The notes beneath the pieces are model-generated. The model made no database searches and had not been told where the DNA came from. It saw only the letters and a list, made by a program, of their open reading frames with translations. From Gammaproteobacteria bacterium (GTDB taxonomy: Bacteria > Pseudomonadota > Gammaproteobacteria > JABHGC01): a stretch of DNA of 54,519 nucleotides. Where the stretch lies: the NCBI GenBank assembly GCA_027077805.1, contig JALWTS010000038.1, positions 1-54,519 on the forward strand, read 5' to 3'. A program made the position numbers and the translations under genes. The stretch's first letter is position 1. Each line of letters opens with the position of its first letter. Of this stretch, positions 32,602 through 41,393 are shown in pieces.

Positions 32602-33603
32602 ATGTCGATGAAGCGTCAACGTCAACCAAAATTTACATTTGTAATTGCCATTATTTTAAGTGCTTGCTTATTCAATACCATTGTTAGGGCAGATGAAAAT
32701 ACCCTATCTGCTCAACAATGGTTGGATAAAATGTTATTTAATTTGGAACATGCCAATTATCAAGGAACGTTTGTTTATCTGCATCACAATCAAGTTGAAA
32801 CGATTCAAATTGTGCATGGTTTCAATGCGCAAGGTGAAGCAGAACGATTATTTTCTTTAAATGGTGAGGCGAGAGAAGTCGTAAGAAATCAAAATGTGGT
32901 TACTTGCATTTTGCCAAAGTCAGAGCAAGTTCGGGTTGATAAAAGTTTACCAAAAAAATCCTTTCCCAGCTTTTCAATACAGCAACTCGCATCATTTGCA
33001 CCGCATTATTATTTTGTCTTAGGTAAGTCTCAACGTATTGCTGGTAGAAGTACCCAACAAGTTAAAATTCTGCCTATGGATGATTATCGTTATGGTTATG
33101 ACTTTTGGCTGGATATCGAAAGTGCCTTACCTTTAAAATCACGGCGTTTCAATCATCATGGTGAAACCATTGAGCAAATGTTATTTACCTCATTTAAGAT
33201 GTTAAGTGAATTTCCCGATAAATTATTACAAGCCAGTATTAAAGGTGATCGTTTTCGCTGGCATGTGGATGATAACTCTGAAACTAAGCCACTGATGGAT
33301 AGTTTATGGATGGTTAAGTCTAATCAATTACCCAGAGGCTTTCGTAAAACTGTTCATACCATGCAACCTATGGGAGAAAATCAAGTTACGGTAGAGCATT
33401 TAATTTTTTCTGATGGTTTAGCGTCCGTATCTGTTTATATCGAGCCATTTGATCCAGAAGGTCAACCATTACAAGGTATTTCTAAAATGGGGGCCGTGAA
33501 TGCGTTTGGTTTGATTAAACATGATTATCAAATTACTGCTATTGGCGAAGTGCCACCCATGACGGTAAGTTTAATTGCCCATGCCGTTGAAATGGAAAAA
33601 TAA
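32602..33603 (+). CDS. rseB: Sigma-E regulator RseB (MucB)
   Basis: A 333-residue periplasmic protein with a signal peptide (about 1-30, ending VRA|DE). It has the two-domain MucB/RseB fold: QQWLDKMLFNLEHANYQGTFVYLHHNQVETIQIVHG at the start of the lipid-sensing domain, and a C-terminal domain including VEHLIFSDGLASVSVYIEPF. It binds RseA and protects it from cleavage until stress lipids or LPS displace it. It follows rseA by 15 bases. Confidence 0.93.
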   Translation: MSMKRQRQPKFTFVIAIILSACLFNTIVRADENTLSAQQWLDKMLFNLEHANYQGTFVYLHHNQVETIQIVHGFNAQGEAERLFSLNGEAREVVRNQNVVTCILPKSEQVRVDKSLPKKSFPSFSIQQLASFAPHYYFVLGKSQRIAGRSTQQVKILPMDDYRYGYDFWLDIESALPLKSRRFNHHGETIEQMLFTSFKMLSEFPDKLLQASIKGDRFRWHVDDNSETKPLMDSLWMVKSNQLPRGFRKTVHTMQPMGENQVTVEHLIFSDGLASVSVYIEPFDPEGQPLQGISKMGAVNAFGLIKHDYQITAIGEVPPMTVSLIAHAVEMEK

Positions 33604-33607
33604 TATA

Positions 33608-34030
33608 ATGTTAAAACAATTTGCCACAGTGGTTGATACTCAGCCTGGAATAATTGTATTGCGATTAGACGATGGTCATAACGGTTGTGCCAGTTGTCAT
33701 AGTGCTTGTTCAGCACTATGGTTAAAACAATTATTTCAATCATCACCCGTAGATATTACTATAAACTGTCATAATAAAAAACAAATTGGTGAGCGAATAA
33801 CTGTGGGTATTTTAGAATCACCTATCGTTAAGGCTTGTTTGTTAGTTTATTTATTACCTATCATGATGATGATAGCTTTTTCTTTGTTAGCAGGTTTGTT
33901 TACAACCACTGAAGTTGATGTGGTATTAAGTGCGTTAATAGGTTTTTCTATCGGTTGGTTATTCGCAAAATATTTTTTTAAACGTTATTTATTATTGCAA
34001 CTAAAAATAGAAATTTTAGAGAATAATTAA
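33608..34030 (+). CDS. rseC: RseC/MucC family membrane protein
   Basis: A 140-residue protein with an N-terminal cysteine-rich cytosolic region (GCASCHSACSALW, a CxxCxxxC pattern able to hold a metal or cluster) and two membrane segments (about 74-95 and 103-120). RseC/MucC takes part in sigma-E control and in the Rsx/SoxR-reducing system in enterobacteria. The ATG at 33608 lies 4 bases after the rseB stop. A longer frame from 33575 would overlap rseB and lacks family sequence. Confidence 0.88.
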   Translation: MLKQFATVVDTQPGIIVLRLDDGHNGCASCHSACSALWLKQLFQSSPVDITINCHNKKQIGERITVGILESPIVKACLLVYLLPIMMMIAFSLLAGLFTTTEVDVVLSALIGFSIGWLFAKYFFKRYLLLQLKIEILENN

Positions 34031-34114
34031 ATAACTTAAAACGTCAAATGAACTTATTATTTGATTTCTTATCCAATAAGCCAATATTATCTATTGGTTA
34101 AAAGGAGTTGTTCA

Positions 34115-35512
34115 ATGAAAATAGTTTTAAATTTTGCATTGTTTTTTTGTTTGGTTTCGCAATCAGTTTGGGCGAGTTTACCTGATTTTACGCAATTAGT
34201 GGAACACTATGAAAAAGCAGTTGTTAATATTAGTTCCTCACAAAAAGTAAGACATCGTCGCTCAAACTCTGGTCATCTTCCTGGATTCCCAGAGGATAGT
34301 CCATTATCCGAATTGTTTAAACATTTTGAGCGTTATTTGGATAATCCTAAACAAGAACTTTATTCTAAATCCTTAGGATCAGGGTTTATCATCTCTGAAG
34401 ATGGTTATATTCTAACTAACTATCATGTGGTGAATAATGCGGATGAAATTGTTGTGCGTTTAAGTGACCGCCGTGAGTTTATAGGTCAAATTATTGGTTC
34501 TGACGAACGCAGTGATATTGCCTTAGTCAAAATCAATGCTAAAAATTTGCCTACGGTAAAAGTTGGTTCTGCTGAAAATTTAAAAGTAGGGGAATGGGTA
34601 TTAGCCATTGGTTCTCCCTTTGGTTTTGAACATTCTGTTACCGCAGGTATTGTCAGTGCAAAAGGGCGTAGTTTGCCTTCAGAAAATTATGTGCCTTTTA
34701 TTCAAACGGATGTTGCGATTAATCCCGGAAATTCAGGCGGACCATTATTTAATTTAGAAGGGGAAGTCATTGGGGTTAATTCACAGATTTATAGTCGTAG
34801 TGGTGGTTTTATGGGCTTGTCGTTTTCAATTCCAATTGATTTAGCCATGAATGTTGTAGATCAAATTAAAACCAAAGGGCATGTCTCAAGAGGATGGCTT
34901 GGGGTTTTAATTCAAGATGTTACTCGTGAACTGGCCGATTCTTTTGGTATGCCACAACCACATGGTGCATTAGTTGCGGAAGTATTTGACGATAGTCCTG
35001 CAAAGGAGGCAGGGATTGAAGTAGGGGATATTATTGTGAAATACAATGGTAAGACTGTGGATAATTCAGCGACGTTACCACCGCTTGTCGGTGCATCTAA
35101 AATTGGAAGGCCATCCGATGTCGAAGTCTTGAGAAATGGTGAGTTGACGATGCTTAACGTAACGATTGCGGAATTGCCTGATGATAATAAGTCTCCTGCC
35201 AGACATCGTTCTGAAATCCAGCCGAAACAAAATCGTTTAGGATTGGTCATTGAAGACTTAAATGATCAGCAACAACAACAGTTAGGTTTATCTTATGGTG
35301 TACGCATCAAAAAAGTGAAACCAAATAGTATAGCGGAAGCCTTTGGTTTACAAGCAGGGGATGTTTTGTTAAGAATCCAAAATCAAAAAATTCAAAGTAG
35401 TGAGCAGTTTATTGATGTTGTTGAAAAACTACCCGCAGGTAAAACAATTGCTGTATTAGTACATCGACATAATAGTCCTGTATTTTTAGCCTTGCGTTTA
35501 CCCGAAAAATAA
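34115..35512 (+). CDS. mucD: Periplasmic serine endoprotease DegP/MucD
   Basis: A 465-residue HtrA protease. It has a signal peptide (1-20), then a trypsin-like domain with H104 in TNYHVV, D134 in RSDIAL and S207 in NPGNSGGPL. Two PDZ domains follow (about 250-345 and 370-460, the first beginning RGWLGVLIQDV). It degrades or refolds misfolded envelope proteins and is a typical member of the RpoE regulon. Here it closes the rpoE operon. The start is the ATG at 34115 behind AAAGGAG. The 85-base gap after rseC holds a small hairpin (CCAATA / TATTGG, 34081-34097) just before the ribosome binding site. A good terminator follows. Confidence 0.94.
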   Translation: MKIVLNFALFFCLVSQSVWASLPDFTQLVEHYEKAVVNISSSQKVRHRRSNSGHLPGFPEDSPLSELFKHFERYLDNPKQELYSKSLGSGFIISEDGYILTNYHVVNNADEIVVRLSDRREFIGQIIGSDERSDIALVKINAKNLPTVKVGSAENLKVGEWVLAIGSPFGFEHSVTAGIVSAKGRSLPSENYVPFIQTDVAINPGNSGGPLFNLEGEVIGVNSQIYSRSGGFMGLSFSIPIDLAMNVVDQIKTKGHVSRGWLGVLIQDVTRELADSFGMPQPHGALVAEVFDDSPAKEAGIEVGDIIVKYNGKTVDNSATLPPLVGASKIGRPSDVEVLRNGELTMLNVTIAELPDDNKSPARHRSEIQPKQNRLGLVIEDLNDQQQQQLGLSYGVRIKKVKPNSIAEAFGLQAGDVLLRIQNQKIQSSEQFIDVVEKLPAGKTIAVLVHRHNSPVFLALRLPEK

Positions 35513-35545
35513 GCCATGATTGATTGGATAAAATTTGATCCTCAC

Positions 35546-35573
35546 AGAATCCCCCAAAAGGGGATTCTTTTGT
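35546..35573 (+). terminator. Rho-independent terminator after mucD
   Basis: A 9-bp stem AGAATCCCC / GGGGATTCT with a 5-base loop, followed by TTTGT. It sits between mucD and eno, separating the stress operon from the next unit. Confidence 0.85.
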
Positions 35574-35596
35574 ATTGAGCAACAAGGAATAAAATA

Positions 35597-36886
35597 ATGG
35601 CAACAATTAAAGCGATTCATGCGCGTGAAATCTTAGATTCTAGAGGTAATCCAACTATCGAAGCTGACGTTATTGCCGATAACGGACAGCAAGCAAGGGC
35701 AGCCGTACCATCAGGTGCTTCAACGGGTTCTAGGGAAGCCATTGAGTTAAGAGATGGTGATAAAAAACGTTATTTTGGCAAAGGGGTCATCCAAGCGGTT
35801 GCGAATGTCCATGATAAAATTGCTCCCGCATTATTAGGTCAAGAAGTCACCAATCAAGCACAAATTGACCAAGTGATGTTGGATTTAGATGGCACAGATA
35901 ATAAAGGTAATCTGGGTGCGAATGCCATTTTATCTGTATCTTTAGCTGTTGCGAAATTAGCGGCAGTGGTCACTAAGCAATCTTTGTATCGTTATTTGGC
36001 GAATGATAAGGCTACTCGATTACCTGTGCCTATGATGAATATTGTCAATGGTGGTGTCCATGCTGAAAATAGCGTTGATTTACAAGAATTTATGATAGTG
36101 CCAGTTGGGGCAAGTTCTATGGCAGAGGCGATTCGTTATGGGGCCGAAGTGTTTCATACCTTAAAGAAAGTATTGCATAGTCGGGGTTTCAATACTTCGG
36201 TTGGTGATGAAGGTGGTTTTGCCCCAAATTTATCCTCTAATCAACAAGCCATTGATTTTATTTTGGAAGCCATTGAACAAGCAGGTTTTAAAGCAGGAAA
36301 AGATATTTATCTTGGTTTAGATACGGCGAGTTCAGAGTTTTATCGAGAAGGACAATATTTTTTAGCTTCTGAAAATAAACGTTTTTCTGCGGAACAGTGG
36401 GTGGACTATCTTTCAGATTGGGTGAAACAATATCCAATTATCTCTATTGAAGATGCGATGGATGAGAATGATTGGCAAGGTTGGAAATTACTCACGGAAA
36501 GTTTAGGCAATAAAGTACAATTAGTCGGTGATGATTTATTTGTAACGAATACCAAAATTTTACAACAAGGCATTGAACAAAATATTGCCAATTCCATTTT
36601 AATTAAACTGAATCAAATTGGTACAGTCTCTGAAACTGTGGATGCCATTAATTTAGCCCATCAAGCCAATTATACCGCAGTCGTTTCCCATCGTTCGGGT
36701 GAAACTGAAGATAGCAGTATTGCTGATTTAGCCGTAGGTTTAAATACAGGACAAATTAAAACGGGTTCTTTATCACGTTCTGATAGAATGGCAAAATATA
36801 ATCAGTTGTTGCGTATCGCGGAAGATTTAGGTGATAATGCCGTATATGCAGGCGCTTCAGCTTTTGCTTTTTTAAAAGAAAAGTGA
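35597..36886 (+). CDS. eno: Enolase
   Basis: A 429-residue enolase converting 2-phosphoglycerate to phosphoenolpyruvate. It is cytosolic and also part of the RNA degradosome in some relatives. Diagnostic blocks are [17 protein letters not shown] at the N-terminus, [27 protein letters not shown], the Mg ligands in [22 protein letters not shown] and VGDDLFVTN, and the catalytic [17 protein letters not shown]. Length is typical. AAGGA precedes the ATG. It heads an eno-ftsB-ispD unit, a common gammaproteobacterial order. Confidence 0.97.
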   Translation: MATIKAIHAREILDSRGNPTIEADVIADNGQQARAAVPSGASTGSREAIELRDGDKKRYFGKGVIQAVANVHDKIAPALLGQEVTNQAQIDQVMLDLDGTDNKGNLGANAILSVSLAVAKLAAVVTKQSLYRYLANDKATRLPVPMMNIVNGGVHAENSVDLQEFMIVPVGASSMAEAIRYGAEVFHTLKKVLHSRGFNTSVGDEGGFAPNLSSNQQAIDFILEAIEQAGFKAGKDIYLGLDTASSEFYREGQYFLASENKRFSAEQWVDYLSDWVKQYPIISIEDAMDENDWQGWKLLTESLGNKVQLVGDDLFVTNTKILQQGIEQNIANSILIKLNQIGTVSETVDAINLAHQANYTAVVSHRSGETEDSSIADLAVGLNTGQIKTGSLSRSDRMAKYNQLLRIAEDLGDNAVYAGASAFAFLKEK

Positions 36887-36902
36887 TTATTTTGGTTTGA
36901 TA

Positions 36903-37235
36903 ATGGCAATGGCAAGCACAAGTTCTAAGATAAGGTTCAGCTTATCCAGTACCCAATGGTTTTCTTTGTTATTCATTGTTTTATTAGTAGTATTCGCAGG
37001 TTTACAATGGGTACTGTGGTTAAGTGAGAATAGCTATCAAACCTTACTGAGCTTACAGCAAAATATCCAACAGCAACAACAAACTAATCAAAATTTAGCA
37101 CAACGCAATACCAAATTAGCCAATAAAGTATTTGCGATTAAACAGACGCCACAAAGTGTTGAAGCCGAAGCACGTTATGAATTAGGCATGATTAAACAGA
37201 ACGAAGTGTTTTATCAATGGGTGGACAAACCATAG
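36903..37235 (+). CDS. ftsB: Cell division protein FtsB
   Basis: A 110-residue single-pass protein: a short cytosolic N-terminus, one membrane segment (about 18-38) and a periplasmic coiled coil (LLSLQQNIQQQQQTNQNLAQRN, then KLANKVFAIKQ). The C-terminal SVEAEARYELGMIKQNEVFY is the FtsB signature. FtsB with FtsL and FtsQ activates septal peptidoglycan synthesis. It starts at one of two close ATGs (36903 or 36909). It is followed by ispD with overlap. Confidence 0.93.
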   Translation: MAMASTSSKIRFSLSSTQWFSLLFIVLLVVFAGLQWVLWLSENSYQTLLSLQQNIQQQQQTNQNLAQRNTKLANKVFAIKQTPQSVEAEARYELGMIKQNEVFYQWVDKP

Positions 37236-37933
37236 TGCAAGCAAACTCAAACTATTGGGCGATTGTACCTGCGGCTGGTATTGGTTACAGAATGCAGGCA
37301 AAACAGGCCAAACAGTATTTAATGTTGCAAGATAAAACGGTATTAGAGACGAGTTTAGAAAAATTATTAAGTTGTTCTAAAATTAGCAAAATTATCTTAG
37401 TTTTAGCAGAACATGATCAGATTTGGCAACACAGTTGTTATTACCAACATCCAAAAATTATTACCGTAGAAGGTGGGGACGAACGGTTTTTATCAGTGTT
37501 TAATGGTTTAAAATATCTAAAGCAACATTTAGCCCAAGCTCATGATTGGGTATTAGTCCATGATGCTGCTCGTCCTTGTGTGAGAGTTGACGATATTAAT
37601 CAACTTATTCAGCAATTAGCAAATAGTGAGACAGGTGGTTTATTAGGATTCCCAGTGACGGATACTTTAAAAACAGTGGTAGATAAACAAGTTATGGCAA
37701 CCCTAGATCGTCGCCAATTATGGCGGGCGTTTACCCCACAAATGTTTCGTTTTGAAAAATTATATCAAGCCACCGAATTTGTGATAAAACAGCAACTTGC
37801 TATTACAGATGATGCCTCAGCCATTGAAGCAATGGGGTGGTCAGTTGCAATGGTATTAGGTCATGCGGATAATATTAAAATTACTTATCCTGAAGATTTG
37901 GCATTGGCTAGGTTTTATTTGCAATCACTTTGA
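37235..37933 (+). CDS. ispD: 2-C-methyl-D-erythritol 4-phosphate cytidylyltransferase
   Basis: A 232-residue (from the GTG) MEP-pathway enzyme that joins CTP and methylerythritol phosphate. Blocks present: AIVPAAGIGYRMQAKQAKQYL (CTP-binding), VLVHDAARPCV, PVTDTLKTV, RRQLWRAFTPQMF and TDDASAIEAMG. The usual PKQYL reads AKQYL here. The start is ambiguous. The GTG at 37235 overlaps the ftsB stop by one base and has GGTGGA upstream, whereas an ATG at 37217 overlaps ftsB by 19 bases. The ispF gene often found next is absent. Confidence 0.93.
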   Translation: MQANSNYWAIVPAAGIGYRMQAKQAKQYLMLQDKTVLETSLEKLLSCSKISKIILVLAEHDQIWQHSCYYQHPKIITVEGGDERFLSVFNGLKYLKQHLAQAHDWVLVHDAARPCVRVDDINQLIQQLANSETGGLLGFPVTDTLKTVVDKQVMATLDRRQLWRAFTPQMFRFEKLYQATEFVIKQQLAITDDASAIEAMGWSVAMVLGHADNIKITYPEDLALARFYLQSL

Positions 37934-37938
37934 TACAT

Positions 37939-38049
37939 TCAGGTATCCCCATAAAAGGGGAATTGTTGCAAACATTGTGCTAATACTGTACTCGTTTGCT
38001 TATCAGTTGCATAAATGGAAATAAATTCGGATATATCAGACATAGTCAT
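37939..38049 (-). CDS. Possible 36-residue small protein downstream of argA
   Basis: An open frame on the minus strand, MTMSDISEFISIYATDKQ to QQFPFYGDT then TGA, about 50 bases after the argA stop and in the same direction. The amino acid mix looks protein-like, with alternating hydrophobic residues. There is no good ribosome binding site and I know no family, so this could be chance. It fills most of the gap between the convergent ispD and argA genes. Confidence 0.3.
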   Translation of the reverse strand: MTMSDISEFISIYATDKQTSTVLAQCLQQFPFYGDT

Positions 38050-38099
38050 TCAACTTAAATAATTAATGGGGGTTGTATAATGTTATGATGATGAGATCA

Positions 38100-39413
38100 T
38101 TAGATTCTATTATTAGGTTTTAAGGGTTTAATAAAAACCTTAGAATTTCGTTGATAATTATAAAACTTTTGTTTTTGTTGAGGTAATTGTTCAATATTGG
38201 CAATTTCAAACCCTTGTTGTTGAAACCAATGAGCGGTTTGCGTCGTTAATACAAATAACTGTTGGATTTGTTGTTGTTGTGCTTGTTGTTCAATGGTGGC
38301 TAATAGGCGATAACCTCGTTGTTGATTGCGATAATTTGGATGTACTGCAAAACAAGCAAGTTCGGCAATAGTCTCGTAAGGGTAAAGACTGGCACAAGCG
38401 ATAATCATCCCATCCCGTTCAATGACAGTAAAATGGGTGATTTCTTGTTCTAAATGTTCTCGTGAACGTCTTACTAACAGTCCTTGTTGTTCTAATGGAG
38501 TGATTAGTTCTAAAATTCCCACTAAATCATTAATGGTTGCGGGACGAATATCTTCATAGGTCTCTGCGGTAATTAAACTACCGATACCATCACGGGTAAA
38601 TAATTCCAGTAATACTGAGCCATCCGTATGATAATCAAGCAGATGTGCTCGACGTATGCCTTGGCGACATACCGTGATTGAGGCCTGTAAATATTGGCTT
38701 AAGTGGGGTGATAATTGTGAGGAGGTATTGAGTAATTGCTCAATATCCGATGGGGTAAATTGTTCATTGGGTAATGATTCAGTATTAGTTAAACAAATTA
38801 ATTTATCAGCTTTTAATGCAATCGCTGTTTGGGTAGCAATATCTTGTACACTAAGATTAAAAATTTCTCCTGTAGGCGAATAACCTAAGGGTGGTAGCAA
38901 AACAATGGCTCTATGATCTAAACGCTGATGAATCGCTTGATAGTTTATTTTTCTCACTCGACCAGTCCAACCATAATCAATGCCTTGATGGACACCTAAA
39001 GGTTGTGCCGTTACAAAATTACCTAATGCCACACAAATATCTGCCCCTGCCATAGGAGAATTCGCCACACCCATGGATAAAATTGCTTCAATATCTACTT
39101 GGATTGATGCAATACTCGATTTTATCCAAGGCATAATCGTTTCAGTACTAATCCGAATGCCTTGATGAAAATTTGAATTTAAGCCTTGTCGCTTCAAACA
39201 TTGATTAATTTGTAATTCAGCACCATAAACTAATACCAAACGAATGCCTAAGCTATTCAGTAATGCCAGATCATGCAATAGGGCTGGAAAAGTGTGATGA
39301 GCAACGGCTTCACCATCACAGGCAATCACCATAGTGCGTTCTCTATGGGCATGGATATAAGGGGCAGAATGGCGAAACCAATCCACATAGTTATGTGAAG
39401 TTTTATTAGTCAT
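38100..39413 (-). CDS. argA: N-acetylglutamate synthase
   Basis: A 437-residue enzyme with an N-terminal amino-acid-kinase-like domain (about 20-285; RLVLVYGAELQINQCL, then AIVLLPPLGYSPTGEIFNLSVQDIA) and a C-terminal GNAT acetyltransferase domain (about 290-430; ACFAVHPNYRNQQRGYRLLATIEQQA, acetyl-CoA-binding). This is the classical ArgA that makes N-acetylglutamate, the first step of arginine synthesis, feedback-inhibited by arginine through the kinase-like domain. It is divergent from ilvD. The shared upstream region has two CATATAGTC copies 22 bases apart. They do not resemble ARG boxes. Confidence 0.93.
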   Translation of the reverse strand: MTNKTSHNYVDWFRHSAPYIHAHRERTMVIACDGEAVAHHTFPALLHDLALLNSLGIRLVLVYGAELQINQCLKRQGLNSNFHQGIRISTETIMPWIKSSIASIQVDIEAILSMGVANSPMAGADICVALGNFVTAQPLGVHQGIDYGWTGRVRKINYQAIHQRLDHRAIVLLPPLGYSPTGEIFNLSVQDIATQTAIALKADKLICLTNTESLPNEQFTPSDIEQLLNTSSQLSPHLSQYLQASITVCRQGIRRAHLLDYHTDGSVLLELFTRDGIGSLITAETYEDIRPATINDLVGILELITPLEQQGLLVRRSREHLEQEITHFTVIERDGMIIACASLYPYETIAELACFAVHPNYRNQQRGYRLLATIEQQAQQQQIQQLFVLTTQTAHWFQQQGFEIANIEQLPQQKQKFYNYQRNSKVFIKPLKPNNRI

Positions 39414-39477
39414 ATAGTCGTCATATGCTCACCATATAGTCATGGTATTTTACTTTAGTTTTAATCTTTAAATTACT

Positions 39478-39506
39478 TTGTCTTATGCCCTAATTTTAAT
39501 TATAAT
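39478..39506 (+). promoter_or_regulatory. Sigma-70 promoter of ilvD
   Basis: TTGTCT (39478-39483), a 17-base spacer and a consensus TATAAT (39501-39506), about 33 bases before the ilvD start. Spacing and both boxes fit the housekeeping sigma factor. Confidence 0.7.
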
Positions 39507-39538
39507 GATAAACCATTTTTAGGACAGAAGGAAAACTC

Positions 39539-41389
39539 ATGCCAGAATATCGATCCCGAACGACGACTCATGGTAGAAATATGGCGGGTGCTCGTTCCTT
39601 GTGGCGGGCAACAGGAATGCAAGATCAGGATTTTGACAAACCGATTATTGCCGTGGCAAATTCATTTACCCAATTTGTCCCCGGTCATGTGCATTTAAAA
39701 GATTTAGGTCAAATGGTGGCAAGAGAAATTGAGCAAGCAGGTGCGGTTGCAAAAGAATTTAATACCATTGCTGTTGATGATGGCATTGCCATGGGGCATG
39801 ATGGTATGTTGTATAGTTTGCCTTCCAGAGAAATTATTGCGGATTCGGTGGAATATATGGTCAATGCCCATTGTGCCGATGCCTTAATTTGTATCTCTAA
39901 CTGCGATAAAATCACCCCAGGTATGTTAATGGCAAGTATGCGTTTAAATATTCCGACAATCTTTGTTTCAGGTGGTCCAATGGAAGCGGGGAAAGCCGAA
40001 ATTCGGGCGCAAAAACGCCAATTGGATTTAGTGGATGCCATGATTGTTGCAGGCGATGATAATTATACCGATGAGCAAGTGGCACAATTTGAACGTTCTG
40101 CCTGTCCGACTTGTGGGTCTTGTTCGGGAATGTTTACTGCTAATTCCATGAATTGTTTAACGGAGGCTTTAGGTTTAGCATTACCTGGCAATGGCAGTTT
40201 ATTAGCAACCCATGCCCAGCGACAACAATTATTTTTAAGTGCAGCCCGACAAATTGTGGCGTTGACTCGGGCGTATTATGAAAAGGATGATGACTCAGTA
40301 TTGCCCCGTTCTATTGCCAGTTTTAAAGCCTTTGAAAATGCCATGAGTTTAGATATTGCTATGGGGGGGTCAACGAATACGGTATTACATTTATTGGCAG
40401 CCGCTCAAGAAGGTGGTATTGATTTTACCATGAGAGATATTGATCGCTTATCCCGACAAGTGCCAAATTTATGTAAAGTAGCACCAAGCACCCAAAAATA
40501 TCATATGGAAGATGTTCATCGTGCGGGTGGGGTCATTGGCATTTTAGCGGAGTTAGATCGAGGGGGGTTATTGCACAATGACTTATCAACCGTACAACAA
40601 CAATCGCTTGCTCAAGTGTTAAAAACTTGGGATGTGATGCAAACGGACGAGGAAGCGATTCAAATCTTTTATCAATCCGCCCCCGGAAATGTACCCACTA
40701 CCCAAGCCTTTAGTCAAGATAAACAGTATCCAAGTTTAGATACTGATAGAGAACAAGGCTGTATTCGTGATGTGGTGCATGCCTATAGCCGAGAAGGGGG
40801 GTTAGCTATTTTATATGGCAATCTAGCCGAAGACGGTTGTATTGTTAAAACTGCGGGTGTGGATGCGAGTATTTGGCAATTTACCGGACCTGCGCGTATT
40901 TTTGAAAGTCAAGATTCTGCGGTTGCGGCAATTTTAGGTGATAAAATTCAAGCAGGAGATGTGGTCGTCATTCGTTATGAAGGACCAAAAGGTGGTCCTG
41001 GAATGCAAGAAATGTTGTATCCTACCAGTTATTTAAAATCGAAAGGCTTAGGTAAAGTCTGTGCTTTAATTACCGATGGTCGTTTTTCTGGTGGGACGTC
41101 AGGTTTATCCATTGGTCATGTATCACCTGAAGCAGCAGAAGGTGGTTTAATTGCTTTAGTCGAAGAAGGCGATACCATTCAGATTGATATTCCACAACGT
41201 AAAATTAAACTAATGGTTGATGAAGCGGTATTAGCTGAACGACAACAGCAAATGCAAGCCAAGGGCTTACAAGCATGGAAACCGACGGAACAACGTACTC
41301 GTAAAGTCAGCAAAGCCCTGCAAGCCTATGCGACAATGGCAACGAGTGCGGCTTATGGTGCGGTTAGGGATTTAGGGCAGTTATCTTAA
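39539..41389 (+). CDS. ilvD: Dihydroxy-acid dehydratase
   Basis: A 616-residue iron-sulfur enzyme of valine, leucine and isoleucine synthesis. It dehydrates 2,3-dihydroxy acids to 2-keto acids. Cluster-related cysteines lie in [10 protein letters not shown] and [19 protein letters not shown]. Other blocks are [41 protein letters not shown] and [22 protein letters not shown]. Length matches E. coli IlvD (616). It has its own promoter. The lipoprotein gene begins 4 bases after its stop, so that gene is likely transcribed with it. Confidence 0.97.
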   Translation: MPEYRSRTTTHGRNMAGARSLWRATGMQDQDFDKPIIAVANSFTQFVPGHVHLKDLGQMVAREIEQAGAVAKEFNTIAVDDGIAMGHDGMLYSLPSREIIADSVEYMVNAHCADALICISNCDKITPGMLMASMRLNIPTIFVSGGPMEAGKAEIRAQKRQLDLVDAMIVAGDDNYTDEQVAQFERSACPTCGSCSGMFTANSMNCLTEALGLALPGNGSLLATHAQRQQLFLSAARQIVALTRAYYEKDDDSVLPRSIASFKAFENAMSLDIAMGGSTNTVLHLLAAAQEGGIDFTMRDIDRLSRQVPNLCKVAPSTQKYHMEDVHRAGGVIGILAELDRGGLLHNDLSTVQQQSLAQVLKTWDVMQTDEEAIQIFYQSAPGNVPTTQAFSQDKQYPSLDTDREQGCIRDVVHAYSREGGLAILYGNLAEDGCIVKTAGVDASIWQFTGPARIFESQDSAVAAILGDKIQAGDVVVIRYEGPKGGPGMQEMLYPTSYLKSKGLGKVCALITDGRFSGGTSGLSIGHVSPEAAEGGLIALVEEGDTIQIDIPQRKIKLMVDEAVLAERQQQMQAKGLQAWKPTEQRTRKVSKALQAYATMATSAAYGAVRDLGQLS

Positions 41390-41393
41390 GTTG

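Noticed and set aside
37941..37962. CCCC-ATAAAA-GGGG hairpin after ispD as a terminator
   Set aside because: The stem is only 5 bp and is followed by ATTGTTG rather than a T-run.
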